DNA of 64,000 nucleotides from Amycolatopsis sp. MtRt-6 (GTDB lineage Bacteria > Actinomycetota > Actinomycetes > Mycobacteriales > Pseudonocardiaceae): assembly GCF_017308975.1 (NCBI RefSeq), contig NZ_JADWPD010000046.1, positions 1 through 64,000 on the forward strand, read 5' to 3'. Made by a program: the position numbers and the translations under genes. Under the pieces are notes generated by a model. The model saw nothing but the letters and a program-made list of their open reading frames with translations, was not told the origin of the DNA and ran no database searches. Of this stretch, positions 37,794 through 46,774 are shown piece by piece. The stretch's first letter is position 1. Each line of letters begins with the position of its first letter.

Positions 37794-39143
37794 TCAACCC
37801 GGCAGCTCAACCACGACCAGCGCACCTCGCCCATCCCCCGGATCGTCGAACCGGGCACGCCCGCCGTGTGCGGCCGCGATGTCCGCGACGATCGCCAGGC
37901 CGAGTCCCGAACCCGGCAGCGACCGAGCCTCGGGAGCCCGCCAGAACCGCTCGAACGCGGCCTCGCGGTGATCCGGCGGAATACCGGGGCCCTGGTCGGC
38001 GACGGAGATCCGGCCGGGTGCCGAACGGACCGTGATCACCGACCCCGCCGGCGAGAACTTGATCGCGTTGTCGAGCAGGTTGAGCACCATCCGCTCGAGC
38101 GCGGCCGCGTCGCCTCGCACCCGCCACTCGGCGCTTTCGACTTCGAACTCGTGGTCCTGGGCACGGCTCGAAGCCCGCCGGACGGCCTGCCGGACCACGA
38201 CCGGCATCGCGACATCGGCGTGCTCCAGTTCGCGCTCGTCGCGGGCGAGCACCACCAGCTCGGTCACGAGGTCGCCGAGCTCCTCCGCCTGCACCTGCAG
38301 CCGGTCCAGCGTCCGGGCGCGCTGCCCGTCCCCGAGCGGGCGGCCGGTGTGCTCGCTGCGGGCCAGCAGCTCGATGTTCGTCCGGAGGCTGGTCAACGGG
38401 GTGCGCAGCTCGTGGGCCGCGTCCGCCACCAGCGCCTGCTGACGCCGCCGCGACTCGGCGAGCGCGCCGGTCATCGCCGCGAACGCCCGCCCCAGCCTGC
38501 CCACCTCGTCTCGGCCGGACACCGCCACCGGGAGATCGAGGTTCTGGGTCCGGGCGATCTCCTCGGCCGCCCCGGTCAGCCGCGCCATCGGTTCCAGGGT
38601 CCGGCGGGTCAGCAGCAGCCCGGCGGCGGCCGCGAGTGCCGCCCCGACGAGCGACACGATGATCAGGACGTTGGCCAGCCCGTTGAGCGTGCTCTCGACG
38701 TCGGCCAGACTGCGCGAGATGACCAGCACGTTCCCGTCGCCGACCGGACCCAGCAGGACCCGCACCGGCGTGCCGGACTGCGTGTAGCCGTCTCGCAGCG
38801 TCACCGCGCGCGTCGTCCGGTCCGATGCCGCCAGCGTGACCGAGTCCACGCCCGCGGGCGCGCAGGTCGTCCCGTCGGGCTTGAGCAGCTGCACGCCTTC
38901 GAGGAACCGCTGCAACGGACGGCCCCGGTTCACCGCGCGGCACAGGTCGGCCCAGTCGGGTTTCGGTGCCGCGGGATCCTGCGCGCCGGGTGGCGGCCAG
39001 CCGCCGAGCAGTGTCTCGTCCAGCTGCGCACGCAGGTTGTGCTGGGTGGAGACGTAAGTGACGGTGCTGATCGACGCGATCGCGAACGCGACGATGGCCG
39101 CCGTGATCAGCGCGACGCGGCTGCGCAGCATCCGCGGCCTCAC
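37794..39143 (-). CDS. Sensor histidine kinase (MprB/TcrY-like)
   Basis: 449 residues. Helix 1 near 8-30, extracytoplasmic sensor about 31-165 with two cysteines (ADLCRAV and GTTCAPAG), helix 2 about 170-195, HAMP, DHp box VADAAHELRTPLTSLRTNIE (phospho-His), and HATPase motifs NLLDNAIKFSP, DQGPGIPPDHR and GSGLGLAIVADIAAAHGG. GTG 39143 overlaps the response-regulator stop (GTGA), which sets the start. The pair likely controls the divergent glycosyltransferase operon. Confidence 0.92.
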   Translation of the reverse strand: MRPRMLRSRVALITAAIVAFAIASISTVTYVSTQHNLRAQLDETLLGGWPPPGAQDPAAPKPDWADLCRAVNRGRPLQRFLEGVQLLKPDGTTCAPAGVDSVTLAASDRTTRAVTLRDGYTQSGTPVRVLLGPVGDGNVLVISRSLADVESTLNGLANVLIIVSLVGAALAAAAGLLLTRRTLEPMARLTGAAEEIARTQNLDLPVAVSGRDEVGRLGRAFAAMTGALAESRRRQQALVADAAHELRTPLTSLRTNIELLARSEHTGRPLGDGQRARTLDRLQVQAEELGDLVTELVVLARDERELEHADVAMPVVVRQAVRRASSRAQDHEFEVESAEWRVRGDAAALERMVLNLLDNAIKFSPAGSVITVRSAPGRISVADQGPGIPPDHREAAFERFWRAPEARSLPGSGLGLAIVADIAAAHGGRARFDDPGDGRGALVVVELPG

Positions 39144-39817
39144 GGTGCCCGCAACACGAACCCGACACCGCGGACGGTGTGCAGCAGGCGGCTCGCCCCG
39201 CCCGCCTCCGTCTTGCGCCGCAGGTACCCGACGTAGACGTCGAGGTTGTTGGTGCGGCTCGGTTCCCGCCCCCACACGGCCTGCCTCAGCTGGTGTTTGG
39301 TCAGCACCTTGTCCGGCGCGTCGAGGAACGCGGTCAGCAGGTCGAACTCGGTCGGGGTGAGGTCGAGGCGCCGCCCGCCGCGGGTGACCTCGCGGGTGCT
39401 CGGGTCGAGCGCCAGGTCACCGAAGCGGCGGATCTCGGGGACACCCCGGCGGTGGCGGTTCTGCTTGAGCAGCGCGCGGACGCGGGCGAGCAGCTCCTCC
39501 AGTGCGAAGGGCTTGACGAGGTAGTCGTCGGCGCCGGAGTCGAGGCCGGTGACGCGGTCACCGAGCGCGTCACGCGCGGTGAGCATCAGCACCGGCAGCC
39601 GCTCCCCTGCCGCCCGGATCCGGCGGCACGTCTCCAGGCCGTCGATCTCGGGCATCATCACGTCGAGGATCACCAGGTCAGGCTTCGCCTCGCCGGCGAC
39701 GGCCGCCAGCGCCGTCGTCCCGCAGGTCGCCGTGCCCACGTCGTAGCCCTCGAACTCCAGGCTGCGCTGCAAACTTTCCCGCACGTCGGGGTCGTCGTCC
39801 ACCACCAGCAGTCGCAC
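39140..39817 (-). CDS. OmpR-family response regulator
   Basis: 225 residues. Receiver domain with acidic pocket VVDDD, phospho-acceptor in LVILDVMMPEIDG and switch Lys in DYLVKPF. Winged-helix domain with LTPTEFDLLTAFLDAP, then NNLDVYVGYLRRKTEA and RLLHTVRGVGFVLR. The GTG at 39817 (VRLLVVDDD) fits the family N-terminus; no good ribosome site is seen, so translation may be leaderless or begin at the upstream ATG 39892. Confidence 0.92.
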   Translation of the reverse strand: MRLLVVDDDPDVRESLQRSLEFEGYDVGTATCGTTALAAVAGEAKPDLVILDVMMPEIDGLETCRRIRAAGERLPVLMLTARDALGDRVTGLDSGADDYLVKPFALEELLARVRALLKQNRHRRGVPEIRRFGDLALDPSTREVTRGGRRLDLTPTEFDLLTAFLDAPDKVLTKHQLRQAVWGREPSRTNNLDVYVGYLRRKTEAGGASRLLHTVRGVGFVLRAP

Positions 39818-39885
39818 CGGCCAGAGGTTACGCGGTGATTCTGTGTGCGAGCTGTTGATCTCACCGGGTCCGGTGAAAGATCCAC

Positions 39886-39907
39886 CTCTCATGATTCTCT
39901 CAGGTTA
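39886..39907 (+). promoter_or_regulatory. Candidate response-regulator box (11-base direct repeats)
   Basis: CTCTCATGATT is followed without gap by CTCTCAGGTTA; 8 of 11 positions agree. OmpR-type regulators bind head-to-tail repeats with 10-11 base pitch. The site lies in the divergent promoter region between the response regulator and the glycosyltransferase operon. Confidence 0.5.
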
Positions 39908-40006
39908 ATTCCAGGCCATTCTCACGACCGGTAGCCCACCGTGAGAGCTACGTAACCGGTCACACAGCGTCGTGCTCGACCGCAAGAGACCCAGAACGGA
40001 GGAAGC

Positions 40007-41254
40007 ATGTCGGTCGGCGCGACCGGAGGCCTCACGACCTCCCCCGAACAGCGTGCTGTGACAACCACGGTGGACATCGTCGTCCCGGTGTACAACGAGG
40101 AGCGCGCGCTGCCGGGGTGCATCCACGTGCTGCGCGAGTTCCTCCGCGACCAGTTCCCCTTCGACTGGACCATCGTGGTCGCGGACAACGCCAGTACCGA
40201 TCGGACCCTCGAAGTCGCGGAGGCCCTGGCCCGCGACGACGAGTCCGTCCGCGTGCACCACCTCGACCGCAAGGGCCGCGGCCTGGCCCTGCGTGAAACC
40301 TGGCGGGCCAGCACCGCCGACGTCGTCGTGTACATGGACGTCGACCTCTCCACCGGGCTCGACGCGCTGCTGCCGCTGGTCGCCCCGCTGGTCAACGGCC
40401 ACTCCGATGTCGCCATCGGCTCGCGGCTGGCCCCGGGGGCGCGCACGGTCCGCGGACCGAAACGCGAGTTCGTCTCCCGCTGCTACAACGGGCTGATCCG
40501 GCTCAGCCACGGCGCCCGGTTCTCCGACGCGCAGTGCGGCTTCAAGGCCGCGCGCACCGACGTCGTCCGGCCGCTGCTGGACCACGTCGAGGACGACGCC
40601 TGGTTCTTCGACACCGAACTGCTGCTCCTGGCCGAGCACAACGGGCTACGCGTGCACGAGGTCCCGGTCGACTGGGTCGAGGACACCGACAGCCGCGTCG
40701 ACGTCACCAAGACCGCCCTCGACGACATCCGCGGGCTGATCCGCGTCGCCCGCGCGAAGGCGGCCGGGACGGCGCGCGTGCCGGACCTCCCCCGCCGTCC
40801 CGCCCCGCGCGCCGCCCACCCGGACGCCGTCCTGGGCACGCCGAGCGGCGGCCGGCTCTGGGAAATCCTGTCCTTCGCCGTGGTCGGGGTCGTCTCCACG
40901 ATCGCGAACCTGGTGCTGTACGCGGTGTTCCGGTTGTGGTGGCCGGTGCTGGTGGCCAACCTCGTCGCGCTCGTGCTCACCACGCTCTTCAACACCGAAG
41001 CCAACCGCCGCTTCACCTTCGCCGGCGCGAGCACGTCACGGGGCAAGGCGCACCTGCAGGGGCTCGTCGTCTTCGGGCTGTACTACGCCTTCACCTCCGC
41101 CGCGCTGCTGGCCCTGCACGGGTTCGACCCCGAACCGGGCCGCGCGCTGGAGCTGACGGTGCTGTTCGCCGCCTCGGTGCTCGGCACCGCGGGCCGGTTC
41201 GTGCTGCTGCGCAGCTGGGTTTTCCGCAGTTCCCCGGGAAAGGACGAAGAATGA
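40007..41254 (+). CDS. GT2 glycosyltransferase fused to GtrA domain
   Basis: 415 residues. A dolichol-phosphate-mannose-synthase-like GT2 domain spans about 20-250 (VDIVVPVYNEERAL, VVADNASTDRT, the DxD in VYMDVDLSTG, and QCGFKAART). A GtrA membrane domain with four helices follows from about 285 (SFAVVGVVSTIANLVLYAVF to NRRFTFAG). It would make a polyprenyl-phosphate sugar and help flip it. ACGGAGGAAGC precedes the ATG. ATGA overlap with the next gene. Confidence 0.93.
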   Translation: MSVGATGGLTTSPEQRAVTTTVDIVVPVYNEERALPGCIHVLREFLRDQFPFDWTIVVADNASTDRTLEVAEALARDDESVRVHHLDRKGRGLALRETWRASTADVVVYMDVDLSTGLDALLPLVAPLVNGHSDVAIGSRLAPGARTVRGPKREFVSRCYNGLIRLSHGARFSDAQCGFKAARTDVVRPLLDHVEDDAWFFDTELLLLAEHNGLRVHEVPVDWVEDTDSRVDVTKTALDDIRGLIRVARAKAAGTARVPDLPRRPAPRAAHPDAVLGTPSGGRLWEILSFAVVGVVSTIANLVLYAVFRLWWPVLVANLVALVLTTLFNTEANRRFTFAGASTSRGKAHLQGLVVFGLYYAFTSAALLALHGFDPEPGRALELTVLFAASVLGTAGRFVLLRSWVFRSSPGKDEE

Positions 41255-43401
41255 CAGTCGCCGCCGAACAAGCGGCACCGGCCGGTTCCGTCACCACCCC
41301 CTCCCGCACGCGGTGGCGGGTCTGGGCACTCGCCGGGATCTGCGTCGCCGCCGCCGTGCTCTACGCGTGGCGGATCGGCGCGGGCCAGCTGGGCAACACA
41401 TACTACTCGGCCGCCGTGAAGTCCATGACGAGCAGTTTCACGAACTTCCTGTTCGGCTCGTTCGACCCGTACGGCGTGTTCACCGTGGACAAACCGCCGA
41501 TGTCGCTGTGGCCGCAAGCGCTTTCGGTGCTGGCGTTCGGATTCCACGGCTGGTCGCTGCTGCTGCCGCAGGTGATCGAGGGCGTCGCGGCGGTGTTCCT
41601 GCTGCACCGCACGGTCCGGCACTGGGCGGGCGAGAACGTCGCCCTGCTGGCCGCGCTGATCCTGACGCTCACCCCGATCACCGTGGCGATCAACCGGGAC
41701 AACAACCCGGACACGCTGCTCGTGCTGCTGCTCGTCGCCGCGGCATACGCGTTCACGCGCTCGGTGAAGGCGGACACGAGCCGCGCGCGGACACGCTGGC
41801 TGCTGTGGTGCGCGTTCTTCATCGGCTGCGGGTTCGTCACGAAGATGATGCAGGCGTGGATCGTCGTCCCCGGGTTCGCGCTGGCGTACCTGGCCGGCAC
41901 GCGCGCGCCGGTCAAGCGGCGGATCGTCGACCTGCTCGGGGCGGGTGTCGTGCTGTTCGCGTCGTCGTTCTGGTGGGCGGCGCTGCACGACTGGTGGCCG
42001 GGATCGAAGCCCTACATGGGCGGCAGCACTGACGGCACCGCGTGGAACCTCATCTTCGGCTACAACGGCTTCGGCCGGGTCTTCGGCGGCGACGGCAACC
42101 TCGGACCCGGTGGTGGTGGCGGCGGCGCGCGGCCGGATCTTCCCGAAGGGATGAGCCTGCCGTCCGGGATGGGCGGCGGCATGTTCGGCGGCGACACCGG
42201 GCTCGGCCGGATGTTCAGCTCGTCGGTGGGCGGGCAGATTTCGTGGCTGCTGCCGCTCTCGCTGTTCGTACTGGTGGTCGTCGCCATCCAGGGCGTGCGG
42301 GCGAAAGGATCGGGTGACCCGGCTTCGCGGGCCGGCTGGTTCGCCTGGGGCGGCTGGCTTCTCGTGACGGGGATCGTGTTCAGCTACGCCCAGGGCATCT
42401 GGCACCCGTACTACACGACGATGCTCGCCCCGGCGATCGCGGCGATCTCCGCGGCCGGGCTCGCGCGGTTCTGGCGCGCGTACCGCGGGGACGGGGCGGC
42501 CTCGTGGCTGCTGCTGCCCGGCGCCGTCGCTCTCACCACGGTGTGGGCGTTCGTGCTGGCGGGCCGCGATCCGTCGTGGCACGGCTGGACCCGCTGGGCG
42601 GTCCTCGTCGCGGGCGTGGTCACGCTGGCCGTGTTGCTCGGGGCGCGGCTCGTCGAGACGCGCCGGCTGGTGGTTTCCCGGGTGGCGTTGGTGTTCGGGC
42701 TGGTGACGGTACTGCTCGTGCCCGCGGTGTGGTCCACCGCCACCGCGGCGACCGGCGAGAACCTCGGCACGATGCCGGCCGCGGGACCGAGCGGCGGCGG
42801 GTTCGGCGGTATGCGCCCGGGCGGGTTCCCCGGCGGTTCGGGAGACCTGCCGCAGTTCCCCGGCGGCACCGGCGGGTTCCCGGGCGGCATGTCGCAGCTG
42901 CCCGGCGGCACCGGCGGCTTCCCCGGCGGCGCCCTCCCGGAAATGCCGGGCGGCTCGGGCGGCGGTTTCGGCGGTATGGACGGCAAGCTCACCGACGAGC
43001 AACGCCGCGTCCTCGACTACGCCCGGCAGCACAAGGGGAACGCGGAGATCACCCTGGCCGTCGATGCCTCGGCGATGATGGCCGCGGGCTTCATCATCGG
43101 CTCCGACGAGACAGTCATCGGCATGGGCGGCTTCTCGGGCATGGACGACTCGCCCTCGGTCGATCAGCTCCAGCAGTGGACCGCCGAAGGCAAGCTGAAG
43201 TTCGTGCTCGGCACCGGGTCCGGCGGACGCGGCGGCGGACTGCCCAGCATGAACAGTGGGGCCGGCCAGCGGCGGCAGCAGTGGATCACGCAGCACTGCA
43301 CCGAGGTCGACCCGGCTGCCTATGGCGGGCAAGCCCAGCAGCAGGGTCAGCAGCAAGTGGAACCGATGGGAGCACAAACCCTCTACGAGTGCCGTGCATG
43401 A
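41251..43401 (+). CDS. ArnT/PMT-type (GT39-like) membrane glycosyltransferase with Gly/Met-rich inserts
   Basis: 716 residues. The N-terminal multi-helix GT-C fold has the acidic motif YYSAAVKSMTSSFTNFLFG and DKPPMSLW, then RDNNPDTLL. It uses a polyprenyl-phosphate sugar, presumably the product of the upstream GT2-GtrA protein. Two long glycine/methionine/proline-rich stretches (about residues 285-318 and 510-570, the latter with repeated GGFPGG and QLPGG units) are unusual. The C-terminal domain contains AEITLAVDASAMMAAGFIIGSDETVIGMGGF and two cysteines (QHCTEVD, YECRA). Confidence 0.88.
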   Translation: MTVAAEQAAPAGSVTTPSRTRWRVWALAGICVAAAVLYAWRIGAGQLGNTYYSAAVKSMTSSFTNFLFGSFDPYGVFTVDKPPMSLWPQALSVLAFGFHGWSLLLPQVIEGVAAVFLLHRTVRHWAGENVALLAALILTLTPITVAINRDNNPDTLLVLLLVAAAYAFTRSVKADTSRARTRWLLWCAFFIGCGFVTKMMQAWIVVPGFALAYLAGTRAPVKRRIVDLLGAGVVLFASSFWWAALHDWWPGSKPYMGGSTDGTAWNLIFGYNGFGRVFGGDGNLGPGGGGGGARPDLPEGMSLPSGMGGGMFGGDTGLGRMFSSSVGGQISWLLPLSLFVLVVVAIQGVRAKGSGDPASRAGWFAWGGWLLVTGIVFSYAQGIWHPYYTTMLAPAIAAISAAGLARFWRAYRGDGAASWLLLPGAVALTTVWAFVLAGRDPSWHGWTRWAVLVAGVVTLAVLLGARLVETRRLVVSRVALVFGLVTVLLVPAVWSTATAATGENLGTMPAAGPSGGGFGGMRPGGFPGGSGDLPQFPGGTGGFPGGMSQLPGGTGGFPGGALPEMPGGSGGGFGGMDGKLTDEQRRVLDYARQHKGNAEITLAVDASAMMAAGFIIGSDETVIGMGGFSGMDDSPSVDQLQQWTAEGKLKFVLGTGSGGRGGGLPSMNSGAGQRRQQWITQHCTEVDPAAYGGQAQQQGQQQVEPMGAQTLYECRA

Positions 43402-43420
43402 GCGGCGTTGCCGTCCCGGA

Positions 43421-43556
43421 CGCGCCCCCCGGGCGGGGCCGCCACCCCCCCCCCCAACCCCCCCGGGGGGGGCGGGGCGCCCCTGCGGGGGGGCGCCCCC
43501 CCCGCCCCCCCCCGGGGCCCGGCCCCCCACCCCCACCGCCAAGCCGGCCGGGCGGG
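43421..43556. other. G/C homopolymer stretch, probable sequence artefact
   Basis: A second region of C and G runs, starting about 20 bases after a gene end, like the one at 33389. It includes runs of up to ten C. No function is visible; an assembly junction is the simplest explanation. Confidence 0.7.
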
Positions 43557-43997
43557 AGCGGGCACACCGCCGACAACCCGGCGACCAGATCCGGAACGTC
43601 GAAGATCATGTCCGCGAGCGACGCCATCCGGACCACCTCGTCATCGAGCAGGCACGTGACCGCGGCATCGGGGTCGACCTCCCGGTCGACGCGGTCGACG
43701 CGGTCGCCCGGCAGCTCGACGGTCTCCTGTGGACCGGCGACGCAGGCCGGGAACTTGGTGCACACCAACAGGTCGTCCGGTGGCTCGAACCCGGCCGTCG
43801 TCGAGCAGCCGGAGGCCGCGCTCCACACCGACGCACTGGTCACCCTCGCCGCCACGCGCGCCTTCCCCGATCGAGCCGCCCTCGGGAGGCTGATGAGCGC
43901 CATGCATCACGGCGTCCCCAACCGGCATTGGACCGCCCCGGAGCCGGTCACCGATAGTGCTGGGCATGGGCGCAGACGCCGTGACGGAGGTTCGCCG
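43557..43997. other. Unassigned stretch between artefact and hydrolase remnant
   Basis: Open frames exist on both strands but none has a recognisable domain. The minus strand reads VELPGDRVDRVDREVDPDAAVTC-like sequence and the plus strand DALVTLAATRAFPDRAALGRL. Probably decayed coding DNA; no assignment made. Confidence 0.3.
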
Positions 43998-44540
43998 ATG
44001 ACCAGCTCCCCAGCACCAGGAACCGCCGAGCCGGCCCGTGCCGCTTCGCCGTTGACGATCAGCGAGCAAGGCGCGTTCTGGGTCGGTGCCGGGCGCAAGC
44101 CGACCGAGGCGGGGACCGCCGCCGAGGCCGCGATGTACGTCCAGTCGGGCCACCCGGCGCGCGACCTCGGCGAACGCCGGGGCGGCCGGCGAGTGGCCCG
44201 TCTTCGGCCTCGATCACCGATCCCTCGCCGACGACCTGGGCATCAGCTCCGTGTACGTGCGCTACAACTCCGGCCGGCACGTCTCCGGCAACGGCGGCGA
44301 CCTCGTCACCCCCGCTGACCCGACTCGCCGCTTCATGGCCGGTGCCCCGGCACCGACATCGTCCTCATCGGACACTCCATGGGCGGACTAAGTGCCCTCT
44401 ACCAAGCACAAGAGCGGAGCGCGCCGTGGCTGCCTCTCGCGAGCCGGCCCGCCTGCCCGGGCACCCCGCACACCGGAGCGCCGCTGGAACGCCGCGTCGC
44501 CCAGCTTGCCGGTTTCCTTGACAAATCCTCCCTGACTGCG
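43998..44540 (+). pseudogene. Alpha/beta-hydrolase (esterase/lipase) remnant
   Basis: A proper start (ATG 43998 with GGAGG) opens MTSSPAPGTAEP, then LTISEQGAFWVGAG, a typical lipase-like N-terminus. The next pieces appear in another frame (LADDLGISSVYVRYNSGRH), then back in the first frame (DIVLIGHSMGGLSALY with the GHSMGG nucleophile elbow, and PGTPHTGAPLERRV). Compared with intact relatives several segments are deleted, so it is non-functional. Confidence 0.75.
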
Positions 44541-44547
44541 GCGCCGG

Positions 44548-45027
44548 CTACCACAGGCCATCACCCATGCGCAGATGGTGGTGGGCGTCGGCGCTCCCGG
44601 TCGCAACCTCCGCGTTCCGGCGCCGGTAGACGACCAGCAGCAGGACCAGGCCCGTGACGCTCAGGGCGTGGGTCGAGATCCGCCCGGTGATCGGCAGGCC
44701 GCGAAAGAGGTCGCTCGCCGAGGCGACGCCGAGCACGACGGTCAAGCCGCAGTAGAACGGCAGCCAGATGCCCGCCAGCCGTGGGTACAGCGCCACGCAC
44801 AGCAACCCGGCGCCCAGCGCGAGATTCCAGGAAACACCGGCGAAGCCCGGCTGGACGGGGTACGTCATCCCGGGCATGCCCGCCATGTCGGCATGCGCGC
44901 CGGCGGCCAGGAACAGCGTGCCGAACCCGAGCCCGGCCTGCACGAGGGCGATGAGCGCGAGGGCGTACCGCACAGACCACTTCCGGGCTGCGGGCCGCCG
45001 GGTGTCCTCCGCGAGAAGTGTCGTCAC
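44548..45027 (-). CDS. Small four-helix membrane protein, function unknown
   Basis: 159 residues from a GTG at 45027. A short basic leader precedes four hydrophobic segments: VRYALALIALVQAGLGFGTL, FAGVSWNLALGAGLLCVAL, IWLPFYCGLTVVLGVAS and ISTHALSVTGLVLLLVVY. A methionine-containing loop (HADMAGMPGM) and a histidine-containing tail (ADAHHHLRMG) might bind metal. The arrangement recalls membrane parts of DUF2275-type anti-sigma proteins, but no zinc finger is present. No ribosome site of note. Confidence 0.6.
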   Translation of the reverse strand: MTTLLAEDTRRPAARKWSVRYALALIALVQAGLGFGTLFLAAGAHADMAGMPGMTYPVQPGFAGVSWNLALGAGLLCVALYPRLAGIWLPFYCGLTVVLGVASASDLFRGLPITGRISTHALSVTGLVLLLVVYRRRNAEVATGSADAHHHLRMGDGLW

Positions 45028-45072
45028 ACCAGGGACACGGCTCCCGGGCCGGATCGGTTGAAGTGATCTCGA

Positions 45073-45270
45073 GTGGTCGTCACGTCTCCGCGCCCCGCCA
45101 ACGCACCCTGCTACGTCTGGCGCACTCGGCACGGCGTCCAGCTGTGGCTACCCGAGACAGGCAGCCCGGTCGATCTCGCCGACCGCGACCACAGGGCGCT
45201 GCTGGCCACCCAATCGCAGCGTGAAGTACTCCGCACTCGCCACCGCGTCCTGGCAGCGATGCACAAGGCA
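45073..45270 (+). pseudogene. Serine recombinase remnant
   Basis: The frame reads VQLWLPETGSPVDLADRDH then QSQREVLRTRHRVLAAM, matching the segment between the resolvase and recombinase domains of actinomycete large serine recombinases. The catalytic N-terminus and the zinc-ribbon C-terminus are absent. It overlaps nothing functional. Confidence 0.55.
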
Positions 45271-45391
45271 GCGGCGCGGCCGGCGCCGCGGGTGCCGGGC
45301 GAGCAGCGACCGTCGGCTCGAGGCTGCAGCGCCGAGCTTCGGCCCCGCCCTGCAAGATGCCTTCGTCTGCGTCGTCATTCCTCCGCTCCCG

Positions 45392-45892
45392 TCAGCCGGA
45401 CTTGGCCTCCTGGATGGCCGCGACCGCGGCGTGCGGATCGGGTACGGTGATCGTCACGCTCCGACCGGTGTGCAGGACCAGCCGCAGAGCAGGCCCGCTC
45501 CGGGCCGTGAAGTAGGTGTGACCGGGGGTCCACCAGTGGCCGAGAAACAGGGACCACAGCGGCGACAGGTCGATCACCCCGGCGCGGTCGATCTCGACCA
45601 GCCGGTAGGTGCGGCGCGGCCAGCCGAACGCTCCACAGTGGACCGACACCCCGTTGGGTCCTGCCGTCGTCCGGACGCTCACTCCGGTCAGGGCGGTGAA
45701 GAGCACGGCCATGGTGGCCACCACCAGCGTGATCGCGGGGCCGCCCGAGTCGAGCCAGCCGCCGTGCGACAGGCTTCCGAGGGCCACCAGCGGCACCATC
45801 AGGGCGCCGAAAGCCACCACCAGCGGCCAGTTCGTCACCCGGCCGGTGTAGATCGAGTACCGGCCTGGGCCGGGCAGTGCGGATGCCGTCAT
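45392..45892 (-). CDS. Two-helix membrane protein linked to the GntR regulator
   Basis: 166 residues. Two N-terminal helices (WPLVVAFGALMVPLVALGS and ITLVVATMAVLFTALTGVSV) are followed by a cytoplasmic domain with PH-like strands (GVSVHCGAFGWPRRTYRLVEIDRAGVIDL to HTGRSVTITVPDPHAAVAAIQ). The family is not recognised with certainty. It starts 22 bases after the GntR gene, in the regulator-membrane pairing typical of YtrA-type operons. Confidence 0.75.
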   Translation of the reverse strand: MTASALPGPGRYSIYTGRVTNWPLVVAFGALMVPLVALGSLSHGGWLDSGGPAITLVVATMAVLFTALTGVSVRTTAGPNGVSVHCGAFGWPRRTYRLVEIDRAGVIDLSPLWSLFLGHWWTPGHTYFTARSGPALRLVLHTGRSVTITVPDPHAAVAAIQEAKSG

Positions 45893-45914
45893 CGAGCACC
45901 ATCCCCTCGCTTTG

Positions 45915-46262
45915 TCACGTCAACTTCTCGATGAGACGAAGCAGGTCATCGCGCTCCAGTCCGTGCTGACGGGCGACACTCACGAGTGTCAGCGCCGCCT
46001 CGGTGACAGGGGCCGGCTCCGTGCCGGCGGACGCGACCCGCGCCCCACGGCCCCGGCGGAACTCCAGCACACCCTCACCGCGTAACCGCCGGTAGGCGGC
46101 CAGCACCGTGTTGCGGTCGACCGACAGCGCCTTCGCCAACTCTGCCGCCGGCGGCAGCTGTTCTCCGACGGCAAGCTCACCCGAAGCCACGCCCCGGCGG
46201 ACACACGCCACGATCTGGAGCGGGAGGGCCTCCCTGGAAGTATGATCGACTACCCATCTCAT
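45915..46262 (-). CDS. GntR-family regulator, YtrA subfamily
   Basis: 115 residues: GntR winged helix at about 10-78 (LPLQIVACVRRGVASGELAVGEQLPP, then AKALSVDRNTVLAAYRRLRGEGVLEFRRGRGARV) and a short helical tail, the YtrA size class. ATG 46262 is immediately preceded by an inverted-repeat operator, leaving almost no leader, so the transcript may be leaderless. It probably represses itself and the following membrane protein. Confidence 0.88.
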   Translation of the reverse strand: MRWVVDHTSREALPLQIVACVRRGVASGELAVGEQLPPAAELAKALSVDRNTVLAAYRRLRGEGVLEFRRGRGARVASAGTEPAPVTEAALTLVSVARQHGLERDDLLRLIEKLT

Positions 46263-46263
46263 A

Positions 46264-46282
46264 GTGCTAGTATTATTAGCAC
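46264..46282. promoter_or_regulatory. YtrA/GntR-type operator
   Basis: Inverted repeat GTGCTA (46264-46269) and TAGCAC (46277-46282) with a seven-base AT spacer, one base upstream of the regulator's start codon on the minus strand. Its position indicates autorepression. Confidence 0.65.
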
Positions 46283-46774
46283 CATACCGTCGAGGCGTCA
46301 ACCACGCCGCCTCCTCAGCCAACCAGCAGAGAGCTGCGCACCGCTCGGCCCGCTCCTTGCCGTCGCGGCCCAGGTGTCGGTCGAGTTCGTTGCATCGTTC
46401 CGGCAGGCTTGGCGAACCAGGCCAGAGCAAGGTGCTGACTGAGGCTTCGTCGGGTTGGTTGTCACCGCACTTTCCGATCAAGTGCACGATCAATGCCGGG
46501 AGTTGCGACCGCATTTGTGAATCACTACATCAGTTCGGCGAGTGTTCTATCGATTACCGGTCTGCAGGTTCTGCACTCTCGCACGAGCAGGCGTTCGCGG
46601 CCAGAGATCACCCGGATGGCCGGGTAGTCAGGACGGCATCCGACAGGGGGAAACCGGTAATCTGGCGGTGCGGCTGGGCTTCTCCCCGTCAACTCTCGGG
46701 CATCACGCCCGTGAGCTCCGGGGAAACCCGGGGTCAGCGGCCCGCGTGAGCGGGCTTGAACCACGGAGAAGTCC
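46283..46774. other. Intergenic stretch without assigned gene
   Basis: About 490 bases of lower coding quality. Several overlapping open frames exist on both strands, none with a domain I recognise. Confidence 0.4.
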
